Below, one piece after another: positions 14,679 through 26,100 of a stretch of DNA of 64,000 nt (position 1 is the first letter of the stretch; each line of letters opens with the position of its first letter). Made by a program: the position numbers and the translations under genes. A model generated the notes under the pieces. The model made no database searches and was not told the origin of the DNA. It saw only the letters and a list, made by a program, of their open reading frames with translations. The DNA comes from Methanobrevibacter thaueri (lineage in GTDB: Archaea; Methanobacteriota; Methanobacteria; Methanobacteriales; Methanobacteriaceae): contig NZ_MZGS01000019.1 of NCBI RefSeq assembly GCF_003111625.1, positions 1 through 64,000 of the forward strand, read 5' to 3'.

Positions 14679-16869
14679 AATCTGTAACATCTTCTGTTTC
14701 CTTTCGTCTATATCCTATAATCAAAAGTATCTCACAGACAATGGCCAGTGCGATGAACTTTATCATGTCATCCGGACCATTCTCCACGATATTCTTTGTT
14801 ATCTCATACGCCTTTGAGTCGTCCTGCGCTACACCGCTGCTTCCGGCTGCCCCTCCTGCAGATGATGATGAGCTTGAACTTGCACCGCTTACGGTGACGC
14901 CCTCAACGCTTGGGGTCTTGCTTGAAGTCGAATTTGATGTTGCCACAAGATTGTTGTATGAGTTGTCTGAGCTTCCCTGATTGTTGAACGAATTTACCGT
15001 ATCTCCAGACCTGCCCTGGCTTTTATGTGAGAGGCTTTTTCCGTCATCCCCGCTCATGTCCGGCCAGCCGTTATAGCCGCCGTCACCGTCAGGACTGTGG
15101 AACCCTCCGCCATTGTTGCCGCCGGTGTTGAATGCGCCTCCGCCGTCATTGCCTGGCAATAATGGATTGCCTCCCGGGAACCCCGGTTTTTGGGGTGAGA
15201 TTCCGCTTCCGTTTATTACATTGGACAGGTTGTCCTTGTTGGTCGGAGTCTCGTAGTGGAATTCCTCGCCGCCGTCCAGCACGTTGCTTTGATGCTCCAG
15301 GTCATACTCGAATATTGTGATTACGCGGTTTCCCGAGAAGCTGTTGTTCTTGGCCTGGTCGGTGTCTGCTCCGATGCCGTCACCCCTCTTGAACGGGTCA
15401 TAGTTGGTGTCTGCATACTTGTCCGTCCTCACCAGGGTGTTGTTGTTGACATTGGTGTTTTCGGCATCAAGCATGTATGACAGGTAGTATCCGTCGCTTA
15501 TCACCGTATTGTTTATGACGCGATAGGAGTGTGAGCTGTTGGTTTTCTGCGAGTATGATATTCCGTAGATGTTATCCTCCCATTTGACCTTCTGGATGTT
15601 GTGGACCTCAATGATGTTGTTCATGATTATGTCGTTGTCGTCCTGCGCCTCTATACCTGCAACCAGTGCCCAGGAATGGTTTCCCGCCAGTCCTGTGACA
15701 TTTATGTAGTTGTTGAGTATGGTAATGTAGTTTGCGCCGTTGAAGTTCTGGGAGTATATTCCGATGTTCGGGCCGTTGTTTTTGGAGTAGATGTCGTTGT
15801 ACTGTATGACGATTCCCTCGGCCGGACCGGTTAATTGCAGAGGGTATGCGGTACCTGCCGCCAATGCGCCCCCTGTGGTTTCCACGCGGAACTTGTTGTT
15901 TTCCACCAAGAGGTTGTCGTCACGGTAGATGTCCAGTCCGTAGAGGTAGTTGGGAATGTCCTTGTATGTGAGATAATCGCTCAGGTAAACCTCATTGTTC
16001 GTGAAGTTGCAGTCACATGAATCGCCTATAAATATTGCATCCAGTGTCGGATATGCGCATTCAGGCCTTGCGCCTGCAGTGCACCTTACAACGTTGCCGT
16101 CGAACAACAGATTGTCTGAGAATTCCACACCAACTGCCAGCGAGAACTCCGAATCCAGACTTGCACTGGTGTCATGGAACATCACCGTTCTAAGCGATAC
16201 CTCGGCATTGATCGTGCTGTTCAATACACGTGCATACGGCGAATACTCAAGCCTTAAGGCGTAGTCACGACCAGCACCACGGTTGTCGCCCTTGAGAGTT
16301 ATGGTACAGTTTACAATCTGGAGGTTAGTGATCGGCTCTCTTTGGCTTCCTTCGGAGTATATTCCAAAGGCGTCACTGTCCCTTGGTGCCGTGACGTTGA
16401 TGTTTAGATTGTGCAATTTAACATTATCGCCGTTATATATCAGGACGGCGGCATAGTCATTGCCGCTGAAAGGCTGTGTTTCAATGAATGTGATGTTGTT
16501 TAATGTGACATCGTTGGCTTTGATTTTGAACACCGTGTCTTTCAGGGTATGGTTCATGCCGTTGATGGTAACGTTAGTTGCACTTACAGTCAGAACGCCG
16601 AGGCCATCCATATCCTCAGTTATAAAGAGCTCGGCATTTGAGTAACCGTTATTTAACGTTCCCCCTCTGAAAAACTGCCTGACATTGTCGCCTGTGACAT
16701 TGAACTGGCCTGCAGAGGACAATTCATCCGGTTCACAATCACTCGAAAGGTTAAAAGAATCTTCGATACCGGTTTCATTGAGGACCGTTGCGTTTTCACT
16801 TGCAAAAACACAGGTCAATGAAACAATAAACATTAAGGATATAAAGACAAATTTAACCCAACATCTTAT
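14677..16869 (-). CDS. Surface beta-helix protein with C-terminal membrane anchor, apparent AUA start
   Basis: About 730 residues. A signal peptide (RCWVKFVFISLMFIVSLTCVFASE) leads into a right-handed parallel beta-helix of NosD/pectate-lyase type (about 60-520) with repeated 'NNTI..NN' rungs. A Gly/Asn/Asp-rich linker (about 560-640) and a Ser-rich stretch follow, then one membrane helix near the end (FIALAIVCEILLIIGY) and a charged tail. It would be displayed at the surface. The start is unusual: GGAGG (16878-16882) is spaced 8 bases from an in-frame ATA at 16869, exactly where ATG is expected; an in-frame GTG at 16884 lies before the ribosome site and the first downstream ATG would cut the signal peptide. 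GC content is visibly higher than in the next surface genes. Confidence 0.85.
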   Translation of the reverse strand: MRCWVKFVFISLMFIVSLTCVFASENATVLNETGIEDSFNLSSDCEPDELSSAGQFNVTGDNVRQFFRGGTLNNGYSNAELFITEDMDGLGVLTVSATNVTINGMNHTLKDTVFKIKANDVTLNNITFIETQPFSGNDYAAVLIYNGDNVKLHNLNINVTAPRDSDAFGIYSEGSQREPITNLQIVNCTITLKGDNRGAGRDYALRLEYSPYARVLNSTINAEVSLRTVMFHDTSASLDSEFSLAVGVEFSDNLLFDGNVVRCTAGARPECAYPTLDAIFIGDSCDCNFTNNEVYLSDYLTYKDIPNYLYGLDIYRDDNLLVENNKFRVETTGGALAAGTAYPLQLTGPAEGIVIQYNDIYSKNNGPNIGIYSQNFNGANYITILNNYINVTGLAGNHSWALVAGIEAQDDNDIIMNNIIEVHNIQKVKWEDNIYGISYSQKTNSSHSYRVINNTVISDGYYLSYMLDAENTNVNNNTLVRTDKYADTNYDPFKRGDGIGADTDQAKNNSFSGNRVITIFEYDLEHQSNVLDGGEEFHYETPTNKDNLSNVINGSGISPQKPGFPGGNPLLPGNDGGGAFNTGGNNGGGFHSPDGDGGYNGWPDMSGDDGKSLSHKSQGRSGDTVNSFNNQGSSDNSYNNLVATSNSTSSKTPSVEGVTVSGASSSSSSSAGGAAGSSGVAQDDSKAYEITKNIVENGPDDMIKFIALAIVCEILLIIGYRRKETEDVTD

Positions 16870-16882
16870 GATTATCACCTCC
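16867..16882 (-). promoter_or_regulatory. Ribosome-binding site followed by a non-AUG start
   Basis: On the minus strand GGAGG (16882-16878) is followed after TGATAATC by ATA (16869-16867), then the codons for RCWVKFVF of the signal peptide. The only nearby ATG is one base out of frame and runs into a stop within a few codons. AUA as start, or weak initiation at the upstream GTG, is the simplest reading. Confidence 0.55.
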
Positions 16883-17019
16883 ACTTGTTAAAATATGATT
16901 TAATTTCTGTCAAACATATGTTATAAAATCTTCGGTGAAATAATCAAATCTGATGAAAAGGAGTGCAGAATTATTGTTTGGGAATGGAGTGAGATATATC
17001 CTAAAAAAAGAAAAAAATT

Positions 17020-17046
17020 AAAGTAAATGATGGAATCATTTACTTT
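17020..17046 (-). terminator. Terminator of the two-gene surface operon
   Basis: AAAGTAAATGAT (17020-17031) pairs perfectly with ATCATTTACTTT (17035-17046) around a 3-base loop; the stop codon of the gene ending at 17040 lies inside the stem. The minus strand continues into a T run. Confidence 0.8.
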
Positions 17047-20000
17047 TTAACTGTCAATTTTACTTTTTTAGTGGTTGGCTTGTAGTTTTTGTTACCTGCG
17101 AACTTGATGGTGGCAGTGTATTTGCCTTTCTTTTTCAGGTTCTTGATCTTGAAGGTGGCCTTACCTTTATTGTTGGTGGTAGCCTTATAGGTTTTGCCTT
17201 TAACCTTAAGGGTAACTTTAACTTTCTTGACGAGTGTCTTGCCGGATTTCAAAGTAATGGTGTACTTTTTGACTTTCTTTTTGGCCTTGAATGTTTTCTT
17301 TTTAGCAACAATCTTGGTAGCCTTCTTGGTAACTTTCGGTTTGGCCGGTTCCTTAATGGTTACGGTAGTGTTCTGTGTGATTGGTGCATACTTGCCGTCA
17401 CCGGAATATGAAACAGTAACCTGATGACTGCCGACAGCCAGATTGTCTACAGTAATACTTGCACTACCATCTTTTAGGGAAACAGTCTTGACAATCTTAC
17501 CATTATCAACACTAACAGTGAAATTACCGGTTGCATCCTTATCCAACTTGATACTGAAAGTTGGTGATTTGCTGTTAGCCGGAACATTAGTGTTTAATGC
17601 CTTATCAGCAGGAACCTCAACACCTTTAACTGTAGCAGTAATGTTTTTAGTGTCTGCATTGAAAGTTTCATCTTCTGCGCAACTAGCTGTAACGATGTAA
17701 CTGTTTGCAGCCAAATTGTTAAATGTGGCATTGCCTTTACCATCAACCACATGAGCGATTTCAGTGAGGTTGCCGATTTTAACAATGACATCACCACTGA
17801 ACTTCTCATTGGCAGTGACATTGACAACTAAAGGTTCGCCGTAAGTAACTGTATCAGCAGCAATTGCCAAATTGACATCCAACTTGTTTACAAAGAATGA
17901 AGTGTTGTTTTCCATTTCATTGTATTTGTCATTGCCCCTGAAGCTTACTGTAATGTTTTGAGGACCATAAGGAACATTAGCGATATTGAATGTCAAAGTA
18001 CCATTGACAACCTGTCTGACCACAGGGTCAAGCTTGTTGACGGTAACATTAACATCACCAGTAATATCCTGATCCATAATAACAGTAACAGTAACGTTTT
18101 CATTAATCACAGGAACAGAATACTCAATTACCAATTTAGGATCGACTTTGACAACCCTGAATGTGGCATTGTACTCTTCACTAGGATTATAGTTATCATC
18201 ACCATTATACACTGCATAGATAGTATAGTTTCCTTCACTCAAACCAGCAAAGACTGCACTGCCAGTAACATTAACGGTCTTGTTTTCACCTTTCAATCTG
18301 TAAGTGACATTACCAGTAGCATTTGCAGGCAAAACAGCCTGAACTGTAATATTATCACCAACAGGAATAGTCGAATCAATGATAATCTGGACTGTTGAAT
18401 TGGCTTTGTTGACAGTGAACTGCTTGGAAACAGTTGAAGTTCCGAAATTATCATCTTCAAGATATTTAGCGGTTACTTTATAATCTCCAGCAGGCAAATC
18501 ATTCACAGTAATGGTGGAAACATTATTGGTAAATGAAATAGGGAGTGTCTTGACAACCTCATTACCTTTAATGAATTCATAAACAAGACTACCTGATTCC
18601 AAATTAGAAATGTTTACACTTATAGAAATGTCTTCTCCATAAGAACTGTTTGAAACGTTATCCATACTCATATTTAATGCCGGCTTAACGAACAAACCTG
18701 AACCAGTGACTTCACACATCCTATTATCTAAAAGAGAAAATGTAAAATTATCATAATGTTGTTTATCAATATAAGAATACCCAGATACACTTTCTACAGT
18801 AGTATAATTAACATCAATATCAAGTAATCCCGAAGTATTGGGAACAATATATTCAGTTTCATAAACACCATTATTAAAAGTAGCAGGATTTTCACTACCA
18901 TTAATAACCAACCTTAAATTAGGAATACTAATTGAATTATCCATATTATCCACTAATATTGTAGAAATAGTAATTTTATCACCAGCAGTTACATTAACAA
19001 CCCCTGCATCTAAAATAGTTATGCTAACAATAGAATGAAGTTTACCTAAATAAAATCCATTCATACTAGTTGTATAATCCTGACTCACAAATGTACCTTT
19101 AGCTTTTAAAGAAGAATCACTAAATTTAATACCATATTTTGATTTAACAAAGTTATCTTCAAAAATTAAACCTTCAGAGCTTAATGAATCAACAAGAATC
19201 GCAGGGAGATTAACATTACTACTAAAATTACAACCAACAATACTAGTAATTTCAGGATTAGAATACACTACCTTACCTAATTTGACATTGCCTGCTGAAA
19301 ATTGAGTATTAACAATATGAATATCTGCTGTAGAAAAAGAATTATTAATAAAATTACATTCAGACACAGATATTTCTGAATTTACAACAACTGGAATATT
19401 GCCTTTTGGGAAATTAACTATATAATTTTGACAAGTATTATTTTCAAAAGTGCAATTCTGAATATTACAATAACTTTTTTTAAAATAAGTATTAGGTGTT
19501 GAACTTCTATTTAATACTGGATGTATAGTTAGTTGTAAAATGGCTACGGTATTAGCTAGATTATTATTTAAAAAATAACAATTTTTCATGGAAAAATTGC
19601 CACATGATGTAATAGAAAATAATAATGCATTCTTAGCAGTAGGAGTAGTACAATTAATAAAGCTACAATCCTCAAAAAATAGATCTTGTGAATCACAAGT
19701 CACTCTATTAACACTTTTAGATGCACTCTTAATTAGATTAGTTTTGAAAGTAATATCTTTAAAAATAATACCCTTTAACTTAAAATTATTTACTGCTTCT
19801 AATGAAAATAAACTAGCTAGAGAATTGGATCCACCACTAATTATTACATTCCCCGGATTATTGGCGGAGATAGTAATATTATTCTTAACAGATATACTTA
19901 ATACTGAATTAAAAGTATAATTTCCATCAGCCAAATGTAATGCACTATTGTCCTGGAGGTTAGATATAGCATTATTTAAAGAAATTGGATTCTCTTCTGA

Positions 20001-20243
20001 TGACCCATCACCTACACCATCAGGAGATATATGAACATTATTCATATTATTTTCATTTAAAACATCGGTATTTCCATGATTTAAACTAGATTCCTTTATA
20101 GAACCTTCAACTGTAGAAACAACGTCTGAATCAACATCATTAACTACATTAGTTTCATTAAAATCAGATACATCAGCTGCGGAAATAACATTTAAACTTA
20201 AAAATATTGCAAAGATACAAATAAATATATACTTATATTGCAT
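17040..20243 (-). CDS. Large surface protein: beta-helix, Ig-like repeats, lysine-rich C-terminus
   Basis: 1067 residues from the ATG at 20243, preceded by GGGGGAG; an in-frame ATG 15 bases earlier overlaps that ribosome site. Signal peptide (about 1-22), a low-complexity Asn/Asp/Ser linker, a beta-helix region (about 75-400, 'NCSFINCT', 'NCTFENNTC'), then four to six Ig-like modules of about 90 residues ('NVTYRLKGENKTVNVTGSAVFAGLSEGNYTIYAVYNGDDNY' is one), and a basic C-terminal module from about 975 ('GKTYKATTNNKGKATFKIKNL'). There is no membrane anchor or sorting motif, so the basic module may hold it on the wall. The coding sequence for the first half is much richer in A/T than that for the Ig-like part. 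It lies directly downstream of another surface gene with overlapping codons. Confidence 0.85.
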   Translation of the reverse strand: MQYKYIFICIFAIFLSLNVISAADVSDFNETNVVNDVDSDVVSTVEGSIKESSLNHGNTDVLNENNMNNVHISPDGVGDGSSEENPISLNNAISNLQDNSALHLADGNYTFNSVLSISVKNNITISANNPGNVIISGGSNSLASLFSLEAVNNFKLKGIIFKDITFKTNLIKSASKSVNRVTCDSQDLFFEDCSFINCTTPTAKNALLFSITSCGNFSMKNCYFLNNNLANTVAILQLTIHPVLNRSSTPNTYFKKSYCNIQNCTFENNTCQNYIVNFPKGNIPVVVNSEISVSECNFINNSFSTADIHIVNTQFSAGNVKLGKVVYSNPEITSIVGCNFSSNVNLPAILVDSLSSEGLIFEDNFVKSKYGIKFSDSSLKAKGTFVSQDYTTSMNGFYLGKLHSIVSITILDAGVVNVTAGDKITISTILVDNMDNSISIPNLRLVINGSENPATFNNGVYETEYIVPNTSGLLDIDVNYTTVESVSGYSYIDKQHYDNFTFSLLDNRMCEVTGSGLFVKPALNMSMDNVSNSSYGEDISISVNISNLESGSLVYEFIKGNEVVKTLPISFTNNVSTITVNDLPAGDYKVTAKYLEDDNFGTSTVSKQFTVNKANSTVQIIIDSTIPVGDNITVQAVLPANATGNVTYRLKGENKTVNVTGSAVFAGLSEGNYTIYAVYNGDDNYNPSEEYNATFRVVKVDPKLVIEYSVPVINENVTVTVIMDQDITGDVNVTVNKLDPVVRQVVNGTLTFNIANVPYGPQNITVSFRGNDKYNEMENNTSFFVNKLDVNLAIAADTVTYGEPLVVNVTANEKFSGDVIVKIGNLTEIAHVVDGKGNATFNNLAANSYIVTASCAEDETFNADTKNITATVKGVEVPADKALNTNVPANSKSPTFSIKLDKDATGNFTVSVDNGKIVKTVSLKDGSASITVDNLAVGSHQVTVSYSGDGKYAPITQNTTVTIKEPAKPKVTKKATKIVAKKKTFKAKKKVKKYTITLKSGKTLVKKVKVTLKVKGKTYKATTNNKGKATFKIKNLKKKGKYTATIKFAGNKNYKPTTKKVKLTVKK

Positions 20244-20257
20244 TATTATCTCCCCCA

Positions 20258-22894
20258 TTAATATGTTAAAGCATAAAACATGCCATTTTCAGTTCCAATA
20301 TAAACAAAATCGTTATTTATGGCAATTCCTCCAACAATAGAAGAATTTGTATTAAATGCCCATGACAAATAATTGTTAATGGTAGCACTTTCTCCACAAG
20401 TTGTATCAACTACCCATAAGATACCTGCATCATCACCAATATACAACATTCCATCATAAGCTGCCATAGCTGATGAAACATGGTTCACCTGAAAACCATC
20501 ATCTTCATAAAGATAAAATGGATATCCGTAATCATCATGATTTATGTCTAGGTCAATGAAGTAAATATGTCCATCTTCAGTTACAGTATATAAATAATCA
20601 TAAGTATAACCATCAATAATCAATAATTCACCAATTTCATCCATATAAAAACCATTAGGACCGTTTATTCCATCATCTGTAAATAAAACTCCACAAGATT
20701 CAGTAGTGTTCATCAAAATATAATAATAATGATTATTATAATCAATTGCAAAATTACCTACAGCCCCTACAATAGGGATTAATAAAAGTTGACCATTGCT
20801 TAAATCACCAATTAACAATCCTTCAACTGTGTTAACAAGGAAACAACCAGTATCAGTTATAATAGGTTGTGATAATAATGCTGGGGAACCATAAGGTATA
20901 TTATTAATTTCTAAAATACTATGAGAATAAACATAATCTCCATTTTCATAAGTAACAACAGTAATCCAAGTATTATTATTCACACCATAACCATATTCAC
21001 TAGCAATATAAATATTTCCATAAGCGTCCATTACTGGAGCATAAAGACTAGATCCTTGGTAAATATTATTATTGGTCAATGAAACACCAGTATCCAAATC
21101 AAGAATATATAATTTATCCCATGAACAAGGGGCATAAATTACATCATTATCAACAAGTAATTCATGGAAATACCCCCAATCACTAGTAACATTCCACACA
21201 TAAGTACCATCAATATAATAACAATACAAAGTATGTCCAGCAGGAATTAAAATATAATTACCTTCAATAACAGGAGTACCACTTAAAGCATCCCCTAAAT
21301 TAACTGTCCAATTAACATTACCTCTGTGAATGTCTTCAGGAATCTCTATATCCCCACTTGTACCATTAGTCTCATTTTCTTCTTCGGGTTCGGTATAATT
21401 TGAATAATCAGAAACTGTATTGTTATAATGGATTATATTTAATTTATTATTAGCCGCATAAACAGAACCTGTACCATTATTAGGACCATAAAATCTATTA
21501 TTAATATAAGTTAAGTATGCAGCAGTATTACTGTTACCAGTATATGAATATGCAAGTGCATGACCTGAGTTACTATCTTTAGCAGTGTTATTAACAAATT
21601 CACAATTATCAACTGTTAAACTACCTGCACCTGCACCATAAATAGCACCACCTTTACCAAGAATAGCGCTATTATATTTAAAGATAGAATTTGTAATTGT
21701 GGCAGTACAACTGCTACTAGAAATAGCTCCACCATTAAGTTTAGGTGCAACATTATTTATAAATTCTGAATTACTAACAGTTAAAGTGCCGGAACTAATA
21801 ACAATAGCTCCACCATTACCAGTGATTGCAGTATTATCTTCAAATTTAGAATTTTCAATTCTAACAATAGGTATACTGCCATAACTGCTTGCGCCAATTG
21901 CTCCACCGCCAGTGTTAGTTTGTGCATCATTGCCTGTGAAGTTGGAATCAATTATAGTTAAATAACTGTATGTGTATAATGCACCACCATTCCATCCAGC
22001 GTGATTATTTTTAAAACTAGAACGAACAATTGTAGTGTTTGCATTAGTGTGAGTGTGGATTGCACCAGCCCACCATTCTGCAGAATTGCCTTCAAAAGTA
22101 GAATCATAAACTTCTAATTGACCACAGTTATTAATAGCACCAGGTTCAACAGAAGCATAATTATTTTTAAAAATAGTATCTCTAACTACCATATTAACAT
22201 TAGTTACACTATATTCATTATAATTACTTACAGTACCATAACTTGTTCTACATTTTTCAAAAGTACAATTTATAATATCACAATGACCTAAGTTTAAATG
22301 TACTACTGCTTGATGACTACCAGTTGCAGTTACGTTTTCAAAGGTACAATTGTCAAGGACATAATTCCCATTTCCACTAAATTTCATGAGAATATTTCCT
22401 CCACAATTTTGGAATCTAATATCTTTTAAAGTTATAGATAAACCATTTGCATTAGAGTAAATTGGAATATTGCTATAACTTACTGGATTACTTGAGCTAC
22501 TACCCCCAATATAAGTATCAGCAGAACCAATAATGGTTACATCATGATTAATGACTATCTGATTTCCTGGAGTGATATTTGCTCCAAGATATACAGTGTC
22601 ATAATTGTTATTGTTATATACTGCACTACCCAATTGAGACCAAGAATTAACAGTTGTTGTACCCCGTGAAGGCAGCACATCTTTTTCATCTAAACTAGAA
22701 CCATCATCTAATGAATTATCCACATCATTAGTTGATAGATCTTCATTATCTTCCAAATCATCTACAGAAATTATATCATCTGCATCATTAGTTGATAAAT
22801 CTCCGATATTATCAGTGTTTTCTGCAGAAACACATGTGATTCCTACAAGCAACATGATAAACACTATTGAAAAAAATATATGTTTTAACTTCAT
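20258..22894 (-). CDS. Large surface protein: beta-helix plus PQQ-like beta-propeller
   Basis: 878 residues from the ATG at 22894 (GGGGGAAAAT upstream). Signal peptide (MKLKHIFFSIVFIMLLVGITCVSAE), Asp/Leu/Ser linker, then a beta-helix from about 100 to 480 with clear rungs such as 'NSEFINNVAPKLNGGAISSSS' and 'NCEFVNNTAKDSNSGHAL'. After an acidic linker (about 490) comes a WD/PQQ-type propeller: 'GNVNWTVNLGDALSGTPVIEGNYILIPAG', 'KLYILDLDTGVSL', 'GNIYIASEYGYG', 'GHIYFIDLD', 'GMLYIGDDAGILWVVD', 'FVYIGTENGMFYALTY'. The propeller resembles the BamB/PQQ fold, but no cofactor residues can be assigned. It lacks the lysine-rich C-terminal module of its operon partner, whose start codon overlaps this gene's stop (TAATG). 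Confidence 0.83.
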   Translation of the reverse strand: MKLKHIFFSIVFIMLLVGITCVSAENTDNIGDLSTNDADDIISVDDLEDNEDLSTNDVDNSLDDGSSLDEKDVLPSRGTTTVNSWSQLGSAVYNNNNYDTVYLGANITPGNQIVINHDVTIIGSADTYIGGSSSSNPVSYSNIPIYSNANGLSITLKDIRFQNCGGNILMKFSGNGNYVLDNCTFENVTATGSHQAVVHLNLGHCDIINCTFEKCRTSYGTVSNYNEYSVTNVNMVVRDTIFKNNYASVEPGAINNCGQLEVYDSTFEGNSAEWWAGAIHTHTNANTTIVRSSFKNNHAGWNGGALYTYSYLTIIDSNFTGNDAQTNTGGGAIGASSYGSIPIVRIENSKFEDNTAITGNGGAIVISSGTLTVSNSEFINNVAPKLNGGAISSSSCTATITNSIFKYNSAILGKGGAIYGAGAGSLTVDNCEFVNNTAKDSNSGHALAYSYTGNSNTAAYLTYINNRFYGPNNGTGSVYAANNKLNIIHYNNTVSDYSNYTEPEEENETNGTSGDIEIPEDIHRGNVNWTVNLGDALSGTPVIEGNYILIPAGHTLYCYYIDGTYVWNVTSDWGYFHELLVDNDVIYAPCSWDKLYILDLDTGVSLTNNNIYQGSSLYAPVMDAYGNIYIASEYGYGVNNNTWITVVTYENGDYVYSHSILEINNIPYGSPALLSQPIITDTGCFLVNTVEGLLIGDLSNGQLLLIPIVGAVGNFAIDYNNHYYYILMNTTESCGVLFTDDGINGPNGFYMDEIGELLIIDGYTYDYLYTVTEDGHIYFIDLDINHDDYGYPFYLYEDDGFQVNHVSSAMAAYDGMLYIGDDAGILWVVDTTCGESATINNYLSWAFNTNSSIVGGIAINNDFVYIGTENGMFYALTY

Positions 22895-23154
22895 ATTTTC
22901 CCCCAATATCTATTTATTATAAAATTTTTTTAACAAGGAAGTAAAAATACAGTTTTTTTACTAAATCCTTCCATAATTGAATAAATAATTTTTAATAAGG
23001 TATGTTTGAATTTATATTATCAAACATGATTTAAAAATTATCTATTGAATTATAGTTTATATAAAAAAATATATAAACTTTTCTTGATTAATAATTAAAT
23101 AAGTGTGAAATACTATTTGTTTTTAAAAGTAATTTTATAATGGGGAGAAAACAA
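22895..23154. other. Divergent promoter region between surface genes
   Basis: About 260 very AT-rich bases between the two divergent surface transcription units. GGGGGA ribosome sites lie at both edges. Several TATA-like stretches are present (for example TTATATAAAAAAATATATAAAC around 23057-23078). No gene is visible. Confidence 0.45.
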
Positions 23155-26100
23155 ATGAATATCAAAAAATACTTTTTAATAATTATTATTTTATTAATAT
23201 TTTTAAATTTAACTTGCATATATGCAACGGAAAATAATACGGAGGATTTAGCGACAAATAATGAAAATAATCTTGAAGACATTCTATGTCAAAACAATCA
23301 AAATTATGAAGATACGCTATCACAAAATGATGAAATAAACCAAACAAATCAAGAAATTTTAACATTAAATAAACAGGAAGATACTTTATCTGATTTTGAA
23401 CCATATAACACAGAAATCACATTAATCATCAATGATACGGGTGATTCTGAAGTTAGTGGAAATATTACTGTAGATATCCATTTTTCATTTACAACACCTT
23501 GGCATGATGGTGAATTTCCAACATATGACTTTAATGTCTATGAAAACAACACGATAATAAAAAAAATAAATATTGGTGACCAAAATCTACCTGAAATACA
23601 GCCAAATGTTAAATACACTGCAGACATATTATTTAATTACACAATTCACTCCAATAGCTATTTAACAACATCATTGTTTGGAGTATACTCAAATACATTG
23701 AAATTTGAAAAAATTAAAAACACAATTATTACAAACTTAAACAACACTCAAATAAACATAGACAACACTTACACATCCAACAAGACATGGAATAATAGCG
23801 TAGAATCCTTACGAAAAGCAATAATGCTCGCGAAAAATAATGGAACAATAAATTTAAACAATATACTGTTAATACAAGACACTGATAAGACAATACCTAT
23901 AAATAAAAACATGATAATCATTGGAAATGATGCTTCATTTTTACTCCAAAAAACACAAACATTACTCGAAATAACTCAAAACGCCCAAGTGACATTAATT
24001 AACTTAACATTCAACGGGAACAATAATTACATTATATCAAATAAAGGAAAATTACAACTGATAAATTGTACTTTTAAAGATAATAGTTTTGGTTTAATAA
24101 ATAATGATGGCGAATTGGAAATTAATAATTGTAACATTCATGATATTAATCAATTTTACCAAACAAGAACTGTAAACAGTGATGGATTAATAACCAATAA
24201 TGGAATCATAAAAATAACAAATACGATATTTAATAACAATAATCTTTTACCATTTAATTTCCCAATTGAATCAACAACATTAAAAGGGATTATTTACAAT
24301 AACGGAGCATTAATAATTAATGATACGAATTTCACCAATATTAACTATAGATTAATCCATAATGATGGAGAAATCATATTAAAAAATATTTTATTTGATA
24401 ATATAATTACTACAAGCACTTCATCATTATATGTAATATCCATTAACCAACAATTAAACCAGAATTATACTTACAAGGACTATAAGATTAAAAGTAATGT
24501 TAAAACAATTGATGGGGGAGTAATATACAACAATAAAAATCTCAATATCATCAATTCTCTATTCAATAACATCGTTGGGAGCAATGGAGGAGCAATATAC
24601 AACACCAATAACCTAACAATTACAAACACCACATTCCATAGCACCACAGGAAATAACGGAGGAGCAATATACAACACCAATAACCTAACAATTACAAACA
24701 CCACATTCCATAGCACCACAGGAAATAACGGAGGAGCAATATACAACACCAACCAGTTAACTATTGAAAACTCCTTATTCAACAATACACAATCAAAAAA
24801 ATTATATAACGGTGGGTCCATATACAATAAAGGAGAATGCACAATAAATAATTCTATTATAACCGAATCAAAAATTACTATTAGTGGTTATGGTGGAGGA
24901 ATATATAATGAAGGAATATTGGCTGTTAACAATACATTAATAAACAAATGCCATTCCACCGGAAGCAAATTTGATTCCGCATCAGGTATTGGAATATATA
25001 ATAAAGGAATAATGGCAATTACAAATAGCCAAATTATAAATAATCATGCACCATCCCCAGAATATATTACAAAAGAGGTAGAGCAACCTGATGGGAGCAT
25101 ATTTATTTATATTACTAATATATATGCTGGAGTAATATCCAATAGTGAAACTGGAAAAGCAACAATAATCAAATCAATTATTAAAGACAATACTATTTCT
25201 CATGGTACAAATCAAAATTGGAACATGTATTATGGAACTATTAAAAATGATGGAGAAATGGAGATATCTGGTTGCATATTTGGTAATAACACTCTAAGTG
25301 ACTGGAATCAAAATTCTGGAGGAGAAGGATCAATAAACTTATACAACACAGGAAAATTAACAGTAATTTACACATATTTACTTGACACTCAAACTTATAG
25401 TGGGAGTCTACACGATCCAATGAGTTTTTTATACAATAGTGGAATTACAAACTTAAACTATAATTTTTACTGTTTAAACCCGAATAGTATAATAAGGAAT
25501 GCAAATCCAAATTATTATTTTATTCCTTCATTTAAAGATGACTATTGTCCAATTAAACTTAACCAAAATGTAAACATCACAATAACACTTGTATTAACTA
25601 ATGGCCTTGACACAATTCAATTTAATGATTGGGACAAATTACCGGGTTCTGGATTAAACATGTCTATTTACATGAATTCTAAAACTGAAAAATTATTAGA
25701 TGCATTATTGCAGAATAATATTACATTTAATTTTAATAACACAAATACAAAAGGAGAGTACACATTATTTGCCGATTTTGGAGGCTACACAACTAATACA
25801 ATTGTTGACATTGGAAAAGAATTTGCAGATATGATTGTGGAGTACAATAATGTCACATACAATGACGGCAATAATGTTACATTTAAAATTAAGGTGACCG
25901 ACAACAATACTCCCGTATCAGGAAATATAACCCTTACATTTAACAATCAAATATATCAAATCAGACTTAATAACGGAACATGCAATTTTACCATGCCTTC
26001 AGATTTAAAACCAAATAATTATACTGTTAAGATTGAATACAATGGTAATGAAGACTATTTTAAAATAAGAAATCACTACTATCAATTTACCATCCATAAA

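Noticed and set aside
14741-16645. Several plus-strand frames opposite the first surface gene
   Set aside because: They arise from the opposite strand of a relatively GC-rich repetitive coding region and have no start signals.
24586-24753. CRISPR-like repeat array
   Set aside because: Copies are adjacent with no spacers, stay in frame and encode beta-helix rungs.
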